Shown here one piece after another: positions 1-6,249 of a stretch of DNA of 9,717 nucleotides. The DNA is from Zoogloeaceae bacterium (GTDB lineage Bacteria > Pseudomonadota > Gammaproteobacteria > Burkholderiales > Rhodocyclaceae). Where the stretch lies: assembly GCA_031259605.1 (NCBI GenBank), contig JAIRLE010000201.1:1-9717 (forward strand), given 5' to 3'. The notes beneath the pieces are model-generated. The model worked only from the letters and a program-made list of their open reading frames with translations. It was not told the origin of the DNA and did not search any database. The position numbers and the translations under genes were made by a program. How positions within the stretch are numbered: the first letter of the stretch is position 1; every line of letters starts with the position of its first letter.

Positions 1-1219
1 CGAATTGGTTGGAGTATTCCATCAGTATTGTGCCGCGTACGCGGGCTTGCAGGTTTTCGAGCGCCACGCCTTTGAGCGGCTTGCCGAAGGCGGCTTCGAA
101 CCCCTGTTCGTACTGGGCGACGATGTTGCGGATCGGGTGCTTGAAAAGTTCGATGCCGAGGTTCCGGCACAGGGCGACGGAGTCGTCAACGCTGCCCGCG
201 CTGGAAAAGCGGGACGGGAGCGTTACGGCGACGACGTTTTCTGGCCCAAGGGCTTCGGCGGCCAACGCCAGCGTGAGTGCGCTGTCGATGCCGCCGGAGG
301 ACCCGACCACGACTTTCCTGAAGCCGCAGCGGCGGGCGTAATCGGAGAGGCCGAGCACGATCTGGCGGCGATAGAATGCCATGACGGGGAGTCCCGCGGA
401 GGGCACAGGCCCAGTGAGCGTCTTGCTTTCCAGGCAGGAAAATTCGCCGTCCCGGAATTGCAGGGTGGCGACGTCTTTCGTGAAACGCGAAGCTTCAAAG
501 ACGACGCCCGCTTTGGGCGTGACGGCGAAGGATGCGCCATCGAAAACCAGTTGATCGTGTCCGCCAATCTGGTTGACATAAATCATTGGCAGTTCGTGGC
601 GGCGGCTCGCGGCAGCGAAAATGGCGTGGCGCTCTTCGCGTTTGCCGATGTTTGACGGGCTGGCGTTGATCGTGACGACGAGGTCGGGCTTTGCGGCTGC
701 GAGTCGGGCGAGGGGATTCACGGGGTAATTCTTGCCCGTGTCGTTCCAAGCGTCTTCGCAGATGAGAAAGCCGATTTTCGTGCCACCGATTTCCAGTGCG
801 CGCGCCACGTCCGGCCCTGGCTCGAAATGCCGCCGTTCGTCGAAGACGTCGTAAGTCGGCAAAAGCTGTTTGGCGTAGCCGAGGACGACTTTCCCGTTCT
901 TGATGACGAGAAGGCTGTTCTCCAGCGCCTTGCCTGGCCCTTGCCGACGGGTGGGCGTGCCCGCGACCCAATGAAGGCCGGGTGTGAGGCGGCTTGCGTC
1001 GAGAAGGCCAGCCCGCGCCACGTCGAGACGGAGGAGAAAATCCGGTTCGTCGAGCAGGTCACCGGGAGGGTAGCCGGTGAGGGCGAGTTCGGAGAAAATA
1101 ACGAGCTGCGCGCCCGCGGCGGCAGCTTTTTGCGCGGCGGCGGTCATCCGGGCGATGTTGCCGGAGAGGTCGCCAATGGTGAGGTTGAGCTGGGCGAAGG
1201 AGAGAATGAGTGGTTTCAT
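1..1219 (-). CDS. nadE: Glutamine-dependent NAD+ synthetase, C-terminus cut by window edge
   Basis: Catalyses the last step of NAD synthesis: ATP-dependent amidation of nicotinate adenine dinucleotide, with ammonia released from glutamine. About 406 residues are visible; two-domain family members have about 540, so roughly the last quarter lies outside the window. Residues 1-260 form a nitrilase-type glutaminase domain with the expected triad: Glu44 (FSELALTGYPP), Lys117 (YAKQLLPTYDVFDE) and Cys154 (FLICEDAW). From about residue 285 the synthetase domain begins, with the ATP-pyrophosphatase P-loop SSGGIDSAL near 307-315 and a following LPSRFSSAGS segment. The ATG at 1219 gives the usual family N-terminus (MKPLILSFAQLN). 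An in-frame ATG at 1276 would add 19 residues; neither has a clear Shine-Dalgarno. It lies 84 bp after pncB on the same strand, so it is probably the last visible gene of the salvage operon. Identity is very secure; the start is less so. Confidence 0.97.
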   Translation of the reverse strand, partial: MKPLILSFAQLNLTIGDLSGNIARMTAAAQKAAAAGAQLVIFSELALTGYPPGDLLDEPDFLLRLDVARAGLLDASRLTPGLHWVAGTPTRRQGPGKALENSLLVIKNGKVVLGYAKQLLPTYDVFDERRHFEPGPDVARALEIGGTKIGFLICEDAWNDTGKNYPVNPLARLAAAKPDLVVTINASPSNIGKREERHAIFAAASRRHELPMIYVNQIGGHDQLVFDGASFAVTPKAGVVFEASRFTKDVATLQFRDGEFSCLESKTLTGPVPSAGLPVMAFYRRQIVLGLSDYARRCGFRKVVVGSSGGIDSALTLALAAEALGPENVVAVTLPSRFSSAGSVDDSVALCRNLGIELFKHPIRNIVAQYEQGFEAAFGKPLKGVALENLQARVRGTILMEYSNQF

Positions 1220-1303
1220 GGGATGTTTTTCGGTTGGGGTGCGTCCGTTCGCGCAAGTGACGGCGATGTTATCCATCAATCGCATTGCACGCGCCTTGCT
1301 TCT

Positions 1304-2521
1304 TCACTTTACCTCCGGATGCTGGAACACTTGCCGCAGATATCCCAGGAACGTTTCGTCGTCGCACAGTGTTTTCCCCGGCGAATCGGAGAGTTTGGCG
1401 ACCGGCTGGCCGTTGCAGGCGACGAGTTTCATGACGATGTTGAGCGCCTTTTTCGGGGTGTCGCAGGTGAGGTTGGTGCCGATGCCGTAGGCGGTTTTCA
1501 CGCGGCCCCGGAAGTGCTTGTAGAGGGCGATGGCGCGGGGAATGTCGAGACCGTCCGAAAACACCAGTTGCTTTACACGCATATCGATACGTAACGTCTT
1601 GTAGTGGGCAATGGCCTTTTCACCCCACTCGAACGGGTCGCCGGAATCGTGGCGCAGACCGTCGAACAGCTTGGCAAAATAAAGATCGAAGTCGCGCAAA
1701 AAGGCGTCCATGCCAACAACATCGGTCAGCGCCACGCCCAGATCGCCGCGGAATTCCTGCACCCAGCCTTCGAGCGCGGCTTTCTGGAAATCCCGCAGCC
1801 GTACGCCGACCGCCTGATAGGTTTGCAGATATTCGTGCGCCATGGTGCCGATCGGGGTGATGCCGAGTTTTCTTGCCAGATGCACATTGGAAGTGCCGCG
1901 AAAATACTGCGGTATTTCCGTGGCGAAGGCGCGCACCACTTCTTCCTGCCAGGGGCCGGAATAGCGGCGGCGCAGGCCGAAATCGCTCATGGCGAAGGCA
2001 TCCGTCCCCTCCAGTTCGCCCTCCGCGCGGCGCAGCAGGGCGATTTTTTCCCGCAGGCGGCGGCGCGCTTCGGCAAGCGTCGCTTCCTCATCCCTTTCCC
2101 TCTCCCCCAAGCGCCGGAAATACAGCTCGCTAACGATATAGAGGACAAAAATCTCGAAGCCCATGACATGCACGATCGGCCCCCTGGCGATGATCCTCAG
2201 TGTTTCGTCTGCCGCATCGACGGTGATGAAACGGCGCTGGAAACGAAAGACGGAAAGGAAATCGACGAAATCGCTCTTGATGAAACGCAGGGCGCGCAGG
2301 TAATCGAGTTCCGCGAGACTGAAGGTCAGCTCGCACAGGCGATCGAGTTCCGCTTCGACCTCTTCCTTCAATTCGACGAGCGGGAAGGCGGGCGCGCTGC
2401 GGCAAACGAAGGCGTATTCTGCCTGGATGCCGGGATGGCTGTGCAGGAGCGCCTGCCACATGGTGAATTTGTAGAGGTCGTTTTCCAGCAGGCTTTGTAC
2501 GATGGGCGGAGTTTGGGTCAT
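1304..2521 (-). CDS. pncB: Nicotinate phosphoribosyltransferase
   Basis: Converts nicotinate, PRPP and ATP to nicotinate mononucleotide in the Preiss-Handler salvage pathway (cytoplasm). The 405-residue protein closely matches the enterobacterial PncB pattern along its whole length: LLENDLYKFTM near the N-terminus, MSDFGLRRRYS at about 178-188, GTSNVHLA at 209-216, IGTMAHEYLQ at 224-233, LRHDSGDPFEWGEKA at 289-303, FSDGLD at 321-326, GIGTNLTCD at 346-354 and KLSDSPGKT at 376-384. His229 in the MAHEY motif is the probable equivalent of the autophosphorylated histidine of the Salmonella enzyme (inference from the motif). The start at 2521 is preceded by GGGAG seven bases upstream, and the ATG overlaps the stop of the small upstream gene as ATGA, which suggests translational coupling. 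Full length, no defects seen. Confidence 0.98.
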   Translation of the reverse strand: MTQTPPIVQSLLENDLYKFTMWQALLHSHPGIQAEYAFVCRSAPAFPLVELKEEVEAELDRLCELTFSLAELDYLRALRFIKSDFVDFLSVFRFQRRFITVDAADETLRIIARGPIVHVMGFEIFVLYIVSELYFRRLGERERDEEATLAEARRRLREKIALLRRAEGELEGTDAFAMSDFGLRRRYSGPWQEEVVRAFATEIPQYFRGTSNVHLARKLGITPIGTMAHEYLQTYQAVGVRLRDFQKAALEGWVQEFRGDLGVALTDVVGMDAFLRDFDLYFAKLFDGLRHDSGDPFEWGEKAIAHYKTLRIDMRVKQLVFSDGLDIPRAIALYKHFRGRVKTAYGIGTNLTCDTPKKALNIVMKLVACNGQPVAKLSDSPGKTLCDDETFLGYLRQVFQHPEVK

Positions 2522-2527
2522 GCGGGT
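2518..2527 (-). promoter_or_regulatory. ATGA stop/start overlap at small gene - pncB junction
   Basis: The pncB ATG (2521-2519) shares bases with the TGA (2520-2518) of the small upstream gene. The G-rich ribosome-binding sequence GGGAG lies just upstream, about 2533-2529, inside the upstream gene. Such overlaps usually couple translation of the second gene to termination of the first. Here that coupling would depend on ribosomes being in the frame downstream of the G7 tract. Confidence 0.6.
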
Positions 2528-2846
2528 TCTCCCGTTTGCAGATAATCCGTACCGAGGTTCTTGCCAAAAAGCGCGTCCAGGTATTTGTTTGCATAATGGA
2601 TTTCGATGCGCGAATAGGCGCTTTCGAGATCGTGGCGGGCGGCAGCCTGCCCCCCCACGGGAATTTCCTTTTCTTGCCGATCGTCGCATCCAGCCATCGT
2701 TTGCAACGCCGTTCCTTGTTCGGTTCTTCTTCCTCCGGCCAATCCTTCCATGACCACGGTTTTTCATCGAAGGTCGCTGTCGCAGGGATGCGGATCTCGC
2801 CGATCCGCAAGGCACCGTTTTCCGCGTTGATGACCATTGCCTTCAC
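2518..2846 (-). CDS. Small unrecognised protein between pncA and pncB, split by an apparent -1 frameshift
   Basis: I do not recognise this protein. Reading from GTG 2846 (or ATG 2837), the first frame has coding-like composition: INAENGALRIGEIRIP, then a Trp/Glu-rich stretch (WSWKDWPEEEEP), then a Lys/Arg-rich stretch ending KKRKFPWGG. At a run of seven G on this strand (2656-2650) that frame enters a sequence that would run out of frame inside pncB to about 2130. The -1 frame instead continues as QAAARHDLESAYSRIEIHYA... and stops at TGA 2520-2518. Joined, the product is about 109 residues (106 from the ATG), charged, with no signal peptide or membrane segment. Both ends show 4-base overlaps: GTGA with the pncA stop and ATGA with the pncB start. 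This argues that the two halves are one gene coupled into the operon. An eighth G would restore one frame. Sequencing error, mutation, phase variation and programmed frameshifting all remain possible. Confidence 0.6.
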
Positions 2847-3688
2847 GCTGCGGTTTCCAGCAATTCCGGCAGGATTTCCGCGCTCGTGGCGATGCGCACG
2901 CCGCGCGCGCGCATGGTTTCGATGAATACCCGCTGCGCGGTTTCGAAGCCCGCGACCGGGCTGATGCAGTCGGTGAGCAGCGTGATGCGTTTCGTCGTTT
3001 CCGGGCGGAATTCGATGAGGTCTTCGGCGGTGCCCTTGGCGCAATGGCTGCCCGCCTCGCCCGCGATCAGGATTGCGCCGGCGGCGGCCAGACGGTCGAG
3101 CAGGGCTTCATTGACGAGCGTGTCGGGCGAGGCCGGATCGGGAATTTCGGCGCGGATGGCGCTGAAGTGTTCCGTCCAGGGATTCAGTCCCTTGAGAATT
3201 TTTTCCGTGCTGTTTCCGGTTGCCTCTTCCCACTGGTTGTAGGCGCGGCGCACCGCCACGTGGGCGTTGTGGCCCCAGGAGCCGAGTTCGCAATGCACCG
3301 GCCAGACCATGTGGAAATAACGGTGGGCGTCTTCCAGCGCCTCCAGGTAGGCGATGACGCGCTGCAAGGCGTCCGCGCGGCGCGGCAGGAACCTGCCCGA
3401 CCTTACGTTCGCGGCGCGAATTTGCGTGAAGGGCGAAACGGGGCTGCCGTCGCCCTGCCGCCAGAAGCCCGGATGCGCGATGTCGAGACGCTGATGCGAA
3501 TCGAACGTCACCGTGATTTCCGCGATGCCGCCGCCGCCCTGCTCGATTAGCGCCGCCAGACGCAGCATGTCGGCGTGCGCGCCGGGTACGGGCAGGGCGG
3601 GCGTATTACCGCCGCATTCGTCGCCGGGCAGATCGCAAAAATCGTTTTGCGGATCGATGATGAGAAGATGGATATGTCGATTTTTCAT
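2843..3688 (-). CDS. pncA: Nicotinamidase-like isochorismatase-family cysteine hydrolase
   Basis: Probably hydrolyses nicotinamide to nicotinate and ammonia, feeding PncB encoded downstream. The 281-residue protein has the family layout: LLIIDPQNDF with Asp12 as the catalytic acid, TFDSHQRLDIAHPGF with probable metal ligands Asp63, His65 and His72, VWPVHCELGSWGH at 128-140, a catalytic Lys candidate in ILKG (Lys166), and AGEAGSHCAKGTAEDL with nucleophile Cys216. It is about 70-90 residues longer than typical PncA (about 190-215), with the extra length mainly around 75-125, so it is a divergent subtype. Family membership is firm; the nicotinamide substrate is inferred from motifs plus its place upstream of pncB and nadE. 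The ATG at 3688 puts the catalytic Asp close to the N-terminus; an in-frame ATG at 3727 overlaps the likely -10 element and is less likely. It is the first gene of the operon, divergent from pdxJ. Confidence 0.82.
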   Translation of the reverse strand: MKNRHIHLLIIDPQNDFCDLPGDECGGNTPALPVPGAHADMLRLAALIEQGGGGIAEITVTFDSHQRLDIAHPGFWRQGDGSPVSPFTQIRAANVRSGRFLPRRADALQRVIAYLEALEDAHRYFHMVWPVHCELGSWGHNAHVAVRRAYNQWEEATGNSTEKILKGLNPWTEHFSAIRAEIPDPASPDTLVNEALLDRLAAAGAILIAGEAGSHCAKGTAEDLIEFRPETTKRITLLTDCISPVAGFETAQRVFIETMRARGVRIATSAEILPELLETAA

Positions 3689-3909
3689 GCTGTGCCGCCC
3701 GTCATGGAATTGGGAATCAGCCGCCATTTTAGGACGAATGCGCGACAAGCGAGGAGGGGAAAAACAGAATCCGCCGCAACAAAGTCTGGAAGGCTTGCCG
3801 CCAAACAGGTAGCATTCGACTTTCCGGCGCATGGCGCGCAAGCTGGACAAGCCGCAGGCGCAGTCCGGCGCCCAGCAACTTTCAGGCAAAAGCACAAAGG
3901 CACACCCCC
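3689..3909. other. Divergent intergenic region between pncA and pdxJ
   Basis: This 221-bp stretch separates the two divergent operons and must hold the start signals for both unless pdxJ is read from elsewhere. The only recognisable element is the TAAAAT on the minus strand. No convincing sigma-70 promoter was found for pdxJ. Short open frames here, such as one from the ATG at 3831, run out of frame into pdxJ and look non-coding. No recognisable operator for a known NAD or B6 regulator was seen. Confidence 0.5.
3726..3731 (-). promoter_or_regulatory. Candidate -10 element for the pncA-pncB-nadE operon
   Basis: On the minus strand TAAAAT occurs at 3731-3726, about 37 bases before the pncA ATG, matching five of six bases of the sigma-70 -10 consensus. 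No good -35 is visible at 16-18 bp spacing, so the call rests on the -10 match and position only. Confidence 0.35.
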
Positions 3910-4668
3910 ATGATCGAACTGGGCGTCAACATCGACCACGTCGCCACCTTGCGCCAGGCGCGCGCCACTTGGGAGCCGGACCCGGTATGGGCGGCGGTGG
4001 AGGCGCACCTGGGCGGGGCGGACGGCATTACCGTGCATCTGCGCGAAGATCGGCGGCACATCCGCGACGACGACGTGCGCCGCTTGCGGGAAACCACGCA
4101 GGTGAAACTCAATCTGGAAATGGCGGCGACCGATGAAATGGTGGATATCGCCTGTGGCCTCTGTCCGCAGATGGCGATGCTGGTGCCGGAAGGCAGGGCG
4201 GAAATCACCACCGAAGGCGGCCTGGACGTGGCCGGACAGGAGGCGCGGCTTTCCGAAGTCGTGGCGCGGTTGAAGGCGGCGGGCATTGCCGCCAGTGTCT
4301 TCATCGATGCCGAGACGCGCCAGGTGGAAGCCGCCGCGCGCGTTGGCGCAGAAGTCTGCGAACTGCATACCGGCCCTTACGCGCATGCCTTTCATGCCAA
4401 GGGTCGCGACCGTGAAGCGCCCGCCGTGCGGCGCGAGCTGGAACGCCTGCGTCAGGCGGGCGCGCTCGTCACGCGACTGGGGATGCGCTTCAACGCCGGA
4501 CACGCGCTCAATTATTACAACGTGCGCCCCGTTGCCGGGTTGCCCGGCGTGCGCGAGTTGCACATCGGTCACGCCATCGTCAGCCGCGCTGTGTTCGTGG
4601 GTTTGCGCGCGGCGGTGCGGGAGATGAAAAAAGCCCTGGCAAACGGCGCGCGAAAGGCCACCGCATGA
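3910..4668 (+). CDS. pdxJ: Pyridoxine 5'-phosphate synthase
   Basis: Condenses 1-deoxy-D-xylulose 5-phosphate with 3-amino-2-oxopropyl phosphate (1-amino-acetone 3-phosphate), closing the pyridine ring of vitamin B6 in the DXP-dependent route. The 252-residue TIM-barrel protein carries the family motifs in order: GVNIDHVATLRQAR at 5-18, ITVHLREDRRHI at 40-51 (His43, Arg45, His50), LNLEMAA at 67-73 (Glu70), VCELHTGPYA at 149-158 (Glu151), NAGHALNYYN at 195-204 (His198) and ELHIGHAIVSRA at 216-227. These correspond to the active-site and phosphate-binding residues known for E. coli PdxJ, which is of similar length (243). The ATG follows AAAGG at 8-9 bases. Its stop overlaps the acpS ATG. The pdxJ-acpS-nagZ order is common in betaproteobacteria, where recO often precedes it; here pncA is upstream instead. 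Confidence 0.98.
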   Translation: MIELGVNIDHVATLRQARATWEPDPVWAAVEAHLGGADGITVHLREDRRHIRDDDVRRLRETTQVKLNLEMAATDEMVDIACGLCPQMAMLVPEGRAEITTEGGLDVAGQEARLSEVVARLKAAGIAASVFIDAETRQVEAAARVGAEVCELHTGPYAHAFHAKGRDREAPAVRRELERLRQAGALVTRLGMRFNAGHALNYYNVRPVAGLPGVRELHIGHAIVSRAVFVGLRAAVREMKKALANGARKATA

Positions 4669-5054
4669 TTTATGGCACGGGCGTGGATATCGTCGCCGTT
4701 TCCCGTTTGGAGACGTTTTACGCGCGGCATGGCGAAATCGGCATGGACAGGATACTTTCCTCCGCGGAGCAGACGGATTTCCTGCGTGTCGGCAAGGAAC
4801 AGCGGGGGCGCTTTCTCGCCCGCCGCTGGGCGGCCAAGGAAGCCTTCGGCAAGGCTTTGGGCACGGGTATGCGCCCGCCTGCCGCGTTTGCCGCAATCGG
4901 CGTAGACCACGACCCGCTGGGCAAGCCCCATTTCGTCTTTTCGCCGGATCTCCAGGCGCGGCTGGAAGAACTGGGCTTGTCCGCCCATCTTTCCATCAGC
5001 GACGAGACCCGCTACGCCATCGCTTTCGTGTTGCTGGAACGGCAAGACACATGA
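4665..5054 (+). CDS. acpS: Holo-[acyl-carrier-protein] synthase
   Basis: Transfers the 4'-phosphopantetheine arm of coenzyme A onto apo-ACP, activating it for fatty acid synthesis. At 129 residues it is the normal AcpS length. The Mg-binding signatures are clear: GVDIV at 6-10 with Asp8, and RRWAAKEAFGKALGTG at 53-68 with Glu59. The C-terminal segment HLSISDETRYAIAFVLLE is also typical of the family. The start overlaps the pdxJ stop (ATGA) and is preceded by GAAAGG about seven bases upstream, inside pdxJ; its own stop overlaps the nagZ start. This tight packing points to one transcript with coupled translation. Confidence 0.97.
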   Translation: MIYGTGVDIVAVSRLETFYARHGEIGMDRILSSAEQTDFLRVGKEQRGRFLARRWAAKEAFGKALGTGMRPPAAFAAIGVDHDPLGKPHFVFSPDLQARLEELGLSAHLSISDETRYAIAFVLLERQDT

Positions 5055-5983
5055 CCTTTTCCCTGAAACCAGCCTGCTCCGGCCCCTTGATGCTCGACAT
5101 TCAGGGAATGAGCCTTGACGCGCGAGAGCGCGCGCGTCTTCTGCATCCGCTGGTGGGCGGCCTGATTCTCTTTGCCCGTAACTACAGTTCTCCGGCGCAA
5201 TTGACGGCGCTGACGACTGAAATCCGCGCCTTGCGCCACGCCTCCGGACGCGCGCCGCTACTCATTGCCGTCGATCAGGAAGGCGGACGGGTGCAGCGGT
5301 TTCGTTCCGGCTTCACGCCGTTGCCGCCCATGCGGCAGTTGGGCAAAGAATGGGATCGCGCGCCCAAGGCGGCAAAGGCGGCGGCAAAGGCGCTTGGCCG
5401 GACGCTGGCCGCTGAATTGCGCGCTTGCGGCGTGGACTTTTCCTTCACGCCGGTGCTCGATCTCGATTACGGCCATTCCGCCGTAATCGGCGACCGTGCC
5501 TTTCATCGCCGTCCCAAGGCCGTCATTGCTCTGGCGGGGGCGCTGATTGCGGGCCTGCGGCAAGGCGGCATGGGCTGCTGCGGCAAGCATTTTCCCGGTC
5601 ACGGCTGGGCGGACGCCGATTCACACATCGCCCTGCCGATGGATAGCAGGAGCCTGGCCGAATTGCAGGAAGACCTGCGCCCCTACCGCGCGCTGCCGCT
5701 TGACGCGGTCATGCCCGCGCATGTGATCTATCCCGCCATGGACGCCGAACATACGGCCTGCTTTTCCCGTAAATGGCACGCTTACCTGCGCCACGACATC
5801 GGCTTCAAGGGCGTGGTCTTCAGCGACGATCTTTCCATGCAAGCCGCCAGCGTCGCCGGTGACGCGCTGGCGCGCGCCCGCGCCGCCCACGCTGCCGGCT
5901 GCGATATGCTGCTGCTTTGTAACGACCCCCAAAGCGCGGAATACGTGCTCGCGGCACTCGAAAAGGAACCGTTGCGCCCCTGA
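5051..5983 (+). CDS. nagZ: Beta-N-acetylhexosaminidase NagZ (GH3), short C-terminus
   Basis: Cytoplasmic glycosidase of cell-wall recycling; removes N-acetylglucosamine from anhydro-muropeptides imported from the periplasm. Motifs: GGLILFARNY at 36-45, AVDQEGGRVQRF at 73-84, KHFPGHGWADADSH at 179-192 with the general acid/base dyad Asp190-His192, MPAHVIYP at 221-228 and VVFSDDLSM at 256-263 with nucleophile Asp259 (family knowledge). At 310 residues it ends about 20 residues after the CDMLLLCND segment, whereas E. coli NagZ (341) continues about 45 residues further. No continuation resembling the family was found in the other two frames after the stop, so this looks like a natural short form rather than a visible frameshift. 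The catalytic residues are all present. The ATG overlaps the acpS stop. Confidence 0.96.
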   Translation: MTFSLKPACSGPLMLDIQGMSLDARERARLLHPLVGGLILFARNYSSPAQLTALTTEIRALRHASGRAPLLIAVDQEGGRVQRFRSGFTPLPPMRQLGKEWDRAPKAAKAAAKALGRTLAAELRACGVDFSFTPVLDLDYGHSAVIGDRAFHRRPKAVIALAGALIAGLRQGGMGCCGKHFPGHGWADADSHIALPMDSRSLAELQEDLRPYRALPLDAVMPAHVIYPAMDAEHTACFSRKWHAYLRHDIGFKGVVFSDDLSMQAASVAGDALARARAAHAAGCDMLLLCNDPQSAEYVLAALEKEPLRP

Positions 5984-5990
5984 CCAGAGC

Positions 5991-6017
5991 GGCGTTCGAA
6001 CGCCCCCCCCCCTTTTT
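5991..6017 (+). terminator. Weak hairpin plus C10-T5 after nagZ, possible terminator
   Basis: Eight bases after the nagZ stop a perfect palindrome, GGCGTTCGAACGCC (5991-6004), can form a 5-bp stem with a TCGA loop. It is followed by the rest of a C10 run and then T5 (6013-6017). The C tract between stem and T run makes it a poor intrinsic terminator, but its position at the end of the pdxJ-acpS-nagZ operon is suitable. Confidence 0.3.
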
Positions 6018-6162
6018 CATCATGCCGTACGCGAGGGGCGCGTTAGCGCCGGGAGAGGGAAAAAAACGGGCTTGCATGCGATTGCCCTGGCTTTTGACGG
6101 AATTTCCTCCGCTTTTCGTTGCACCCGCTGGATATGCGCAAATATCGCTGTCTTTTTTCCTC

Positions 6163-6171
6163 TGATAAAAT
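6163..6171 (+). promoter_or_regulatory. Extended -10 promoter candidate for ftsY-ftsE-ftsX
   Basis: TGATAAAAT matches an extended sigma-70 -10 element (TGn followed by TAAAAT, five of six consensus bases). It lies about 79 bases upstream of the ftsY ATG in an AT-rich patch within GC-rich DNA. No strong -35 is present at 16-18 bp, which is tolerated in extended -10 promoters. Transcription would start near 6178. Confidence 0.5.
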
Positions 6172-6249
6172 AGCCGGGATTTTGCCGTCTGGCATCTTGC
6201 GCCGCTGGATGGACGGCACTTCCGCCGCAAGCATGCACCTGAAAGCCCC

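Larger units (their letters stand above)
5984..6249. other. Intergenic region nagZ-ftsY with C10 tract and inverted repeats
   Basis: This 266-bp stretch shows no convincing coding frame. It contains the palindrome at 5991-6004, a run of ten C at 6003-6012, a second inverted repeat GGCGC-GTTA-GCGCC at 6037-6050, the AT-richer region with the ftsY promoter candidate, and a 7-bp inverted repeat (TGCCGTC at 6183-6189 with GACGGCA at 6212-6218) that would lie in the ftsY leader. The part around 6020-6070 has the look of a small dispersed repeat, but only one copy is in the window. Confidence 0.5.

Noticed and set aside
1220..1303. Possible regulatory hairpin or small gene between pncB and nadE
   Set aside because: The 84-bp gap shows no convincing stem with a T run and no separate coding frame; only an alternative nadE start at 1276.
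1604..2545. Long plus-strand open frame (313 codons) opposite pncB
   Set aside because: Lies wholly antisense to pncB, whose motifs are unmistakable. Long antisense frames are expected in GC-rich coding DNA.
2130..3044. Long frame that reads through the small gene and on into pncB out of frame
   Set aside because: Only its middle part (2846 to about 2650) looks coding; upstream it is antiframe to pncA and downstream it is antiframe to pncB.
3831..4136. Plus-strand 101-codon frame starting upstream of pdxJ
   Set aside because: Most of it overlaps pdxJ out of frame and is Arg/His/Pro-rich with no recognisable motif; no separate gene is supported.
3685..4896. Minus-strand open frame of 403 codons opposite pdxJ and acpS
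   Set aside because: Antisense shadow of two well-identified genes with biased codon use; composition is Arg/His/Pro-rich with no recognisable motif.
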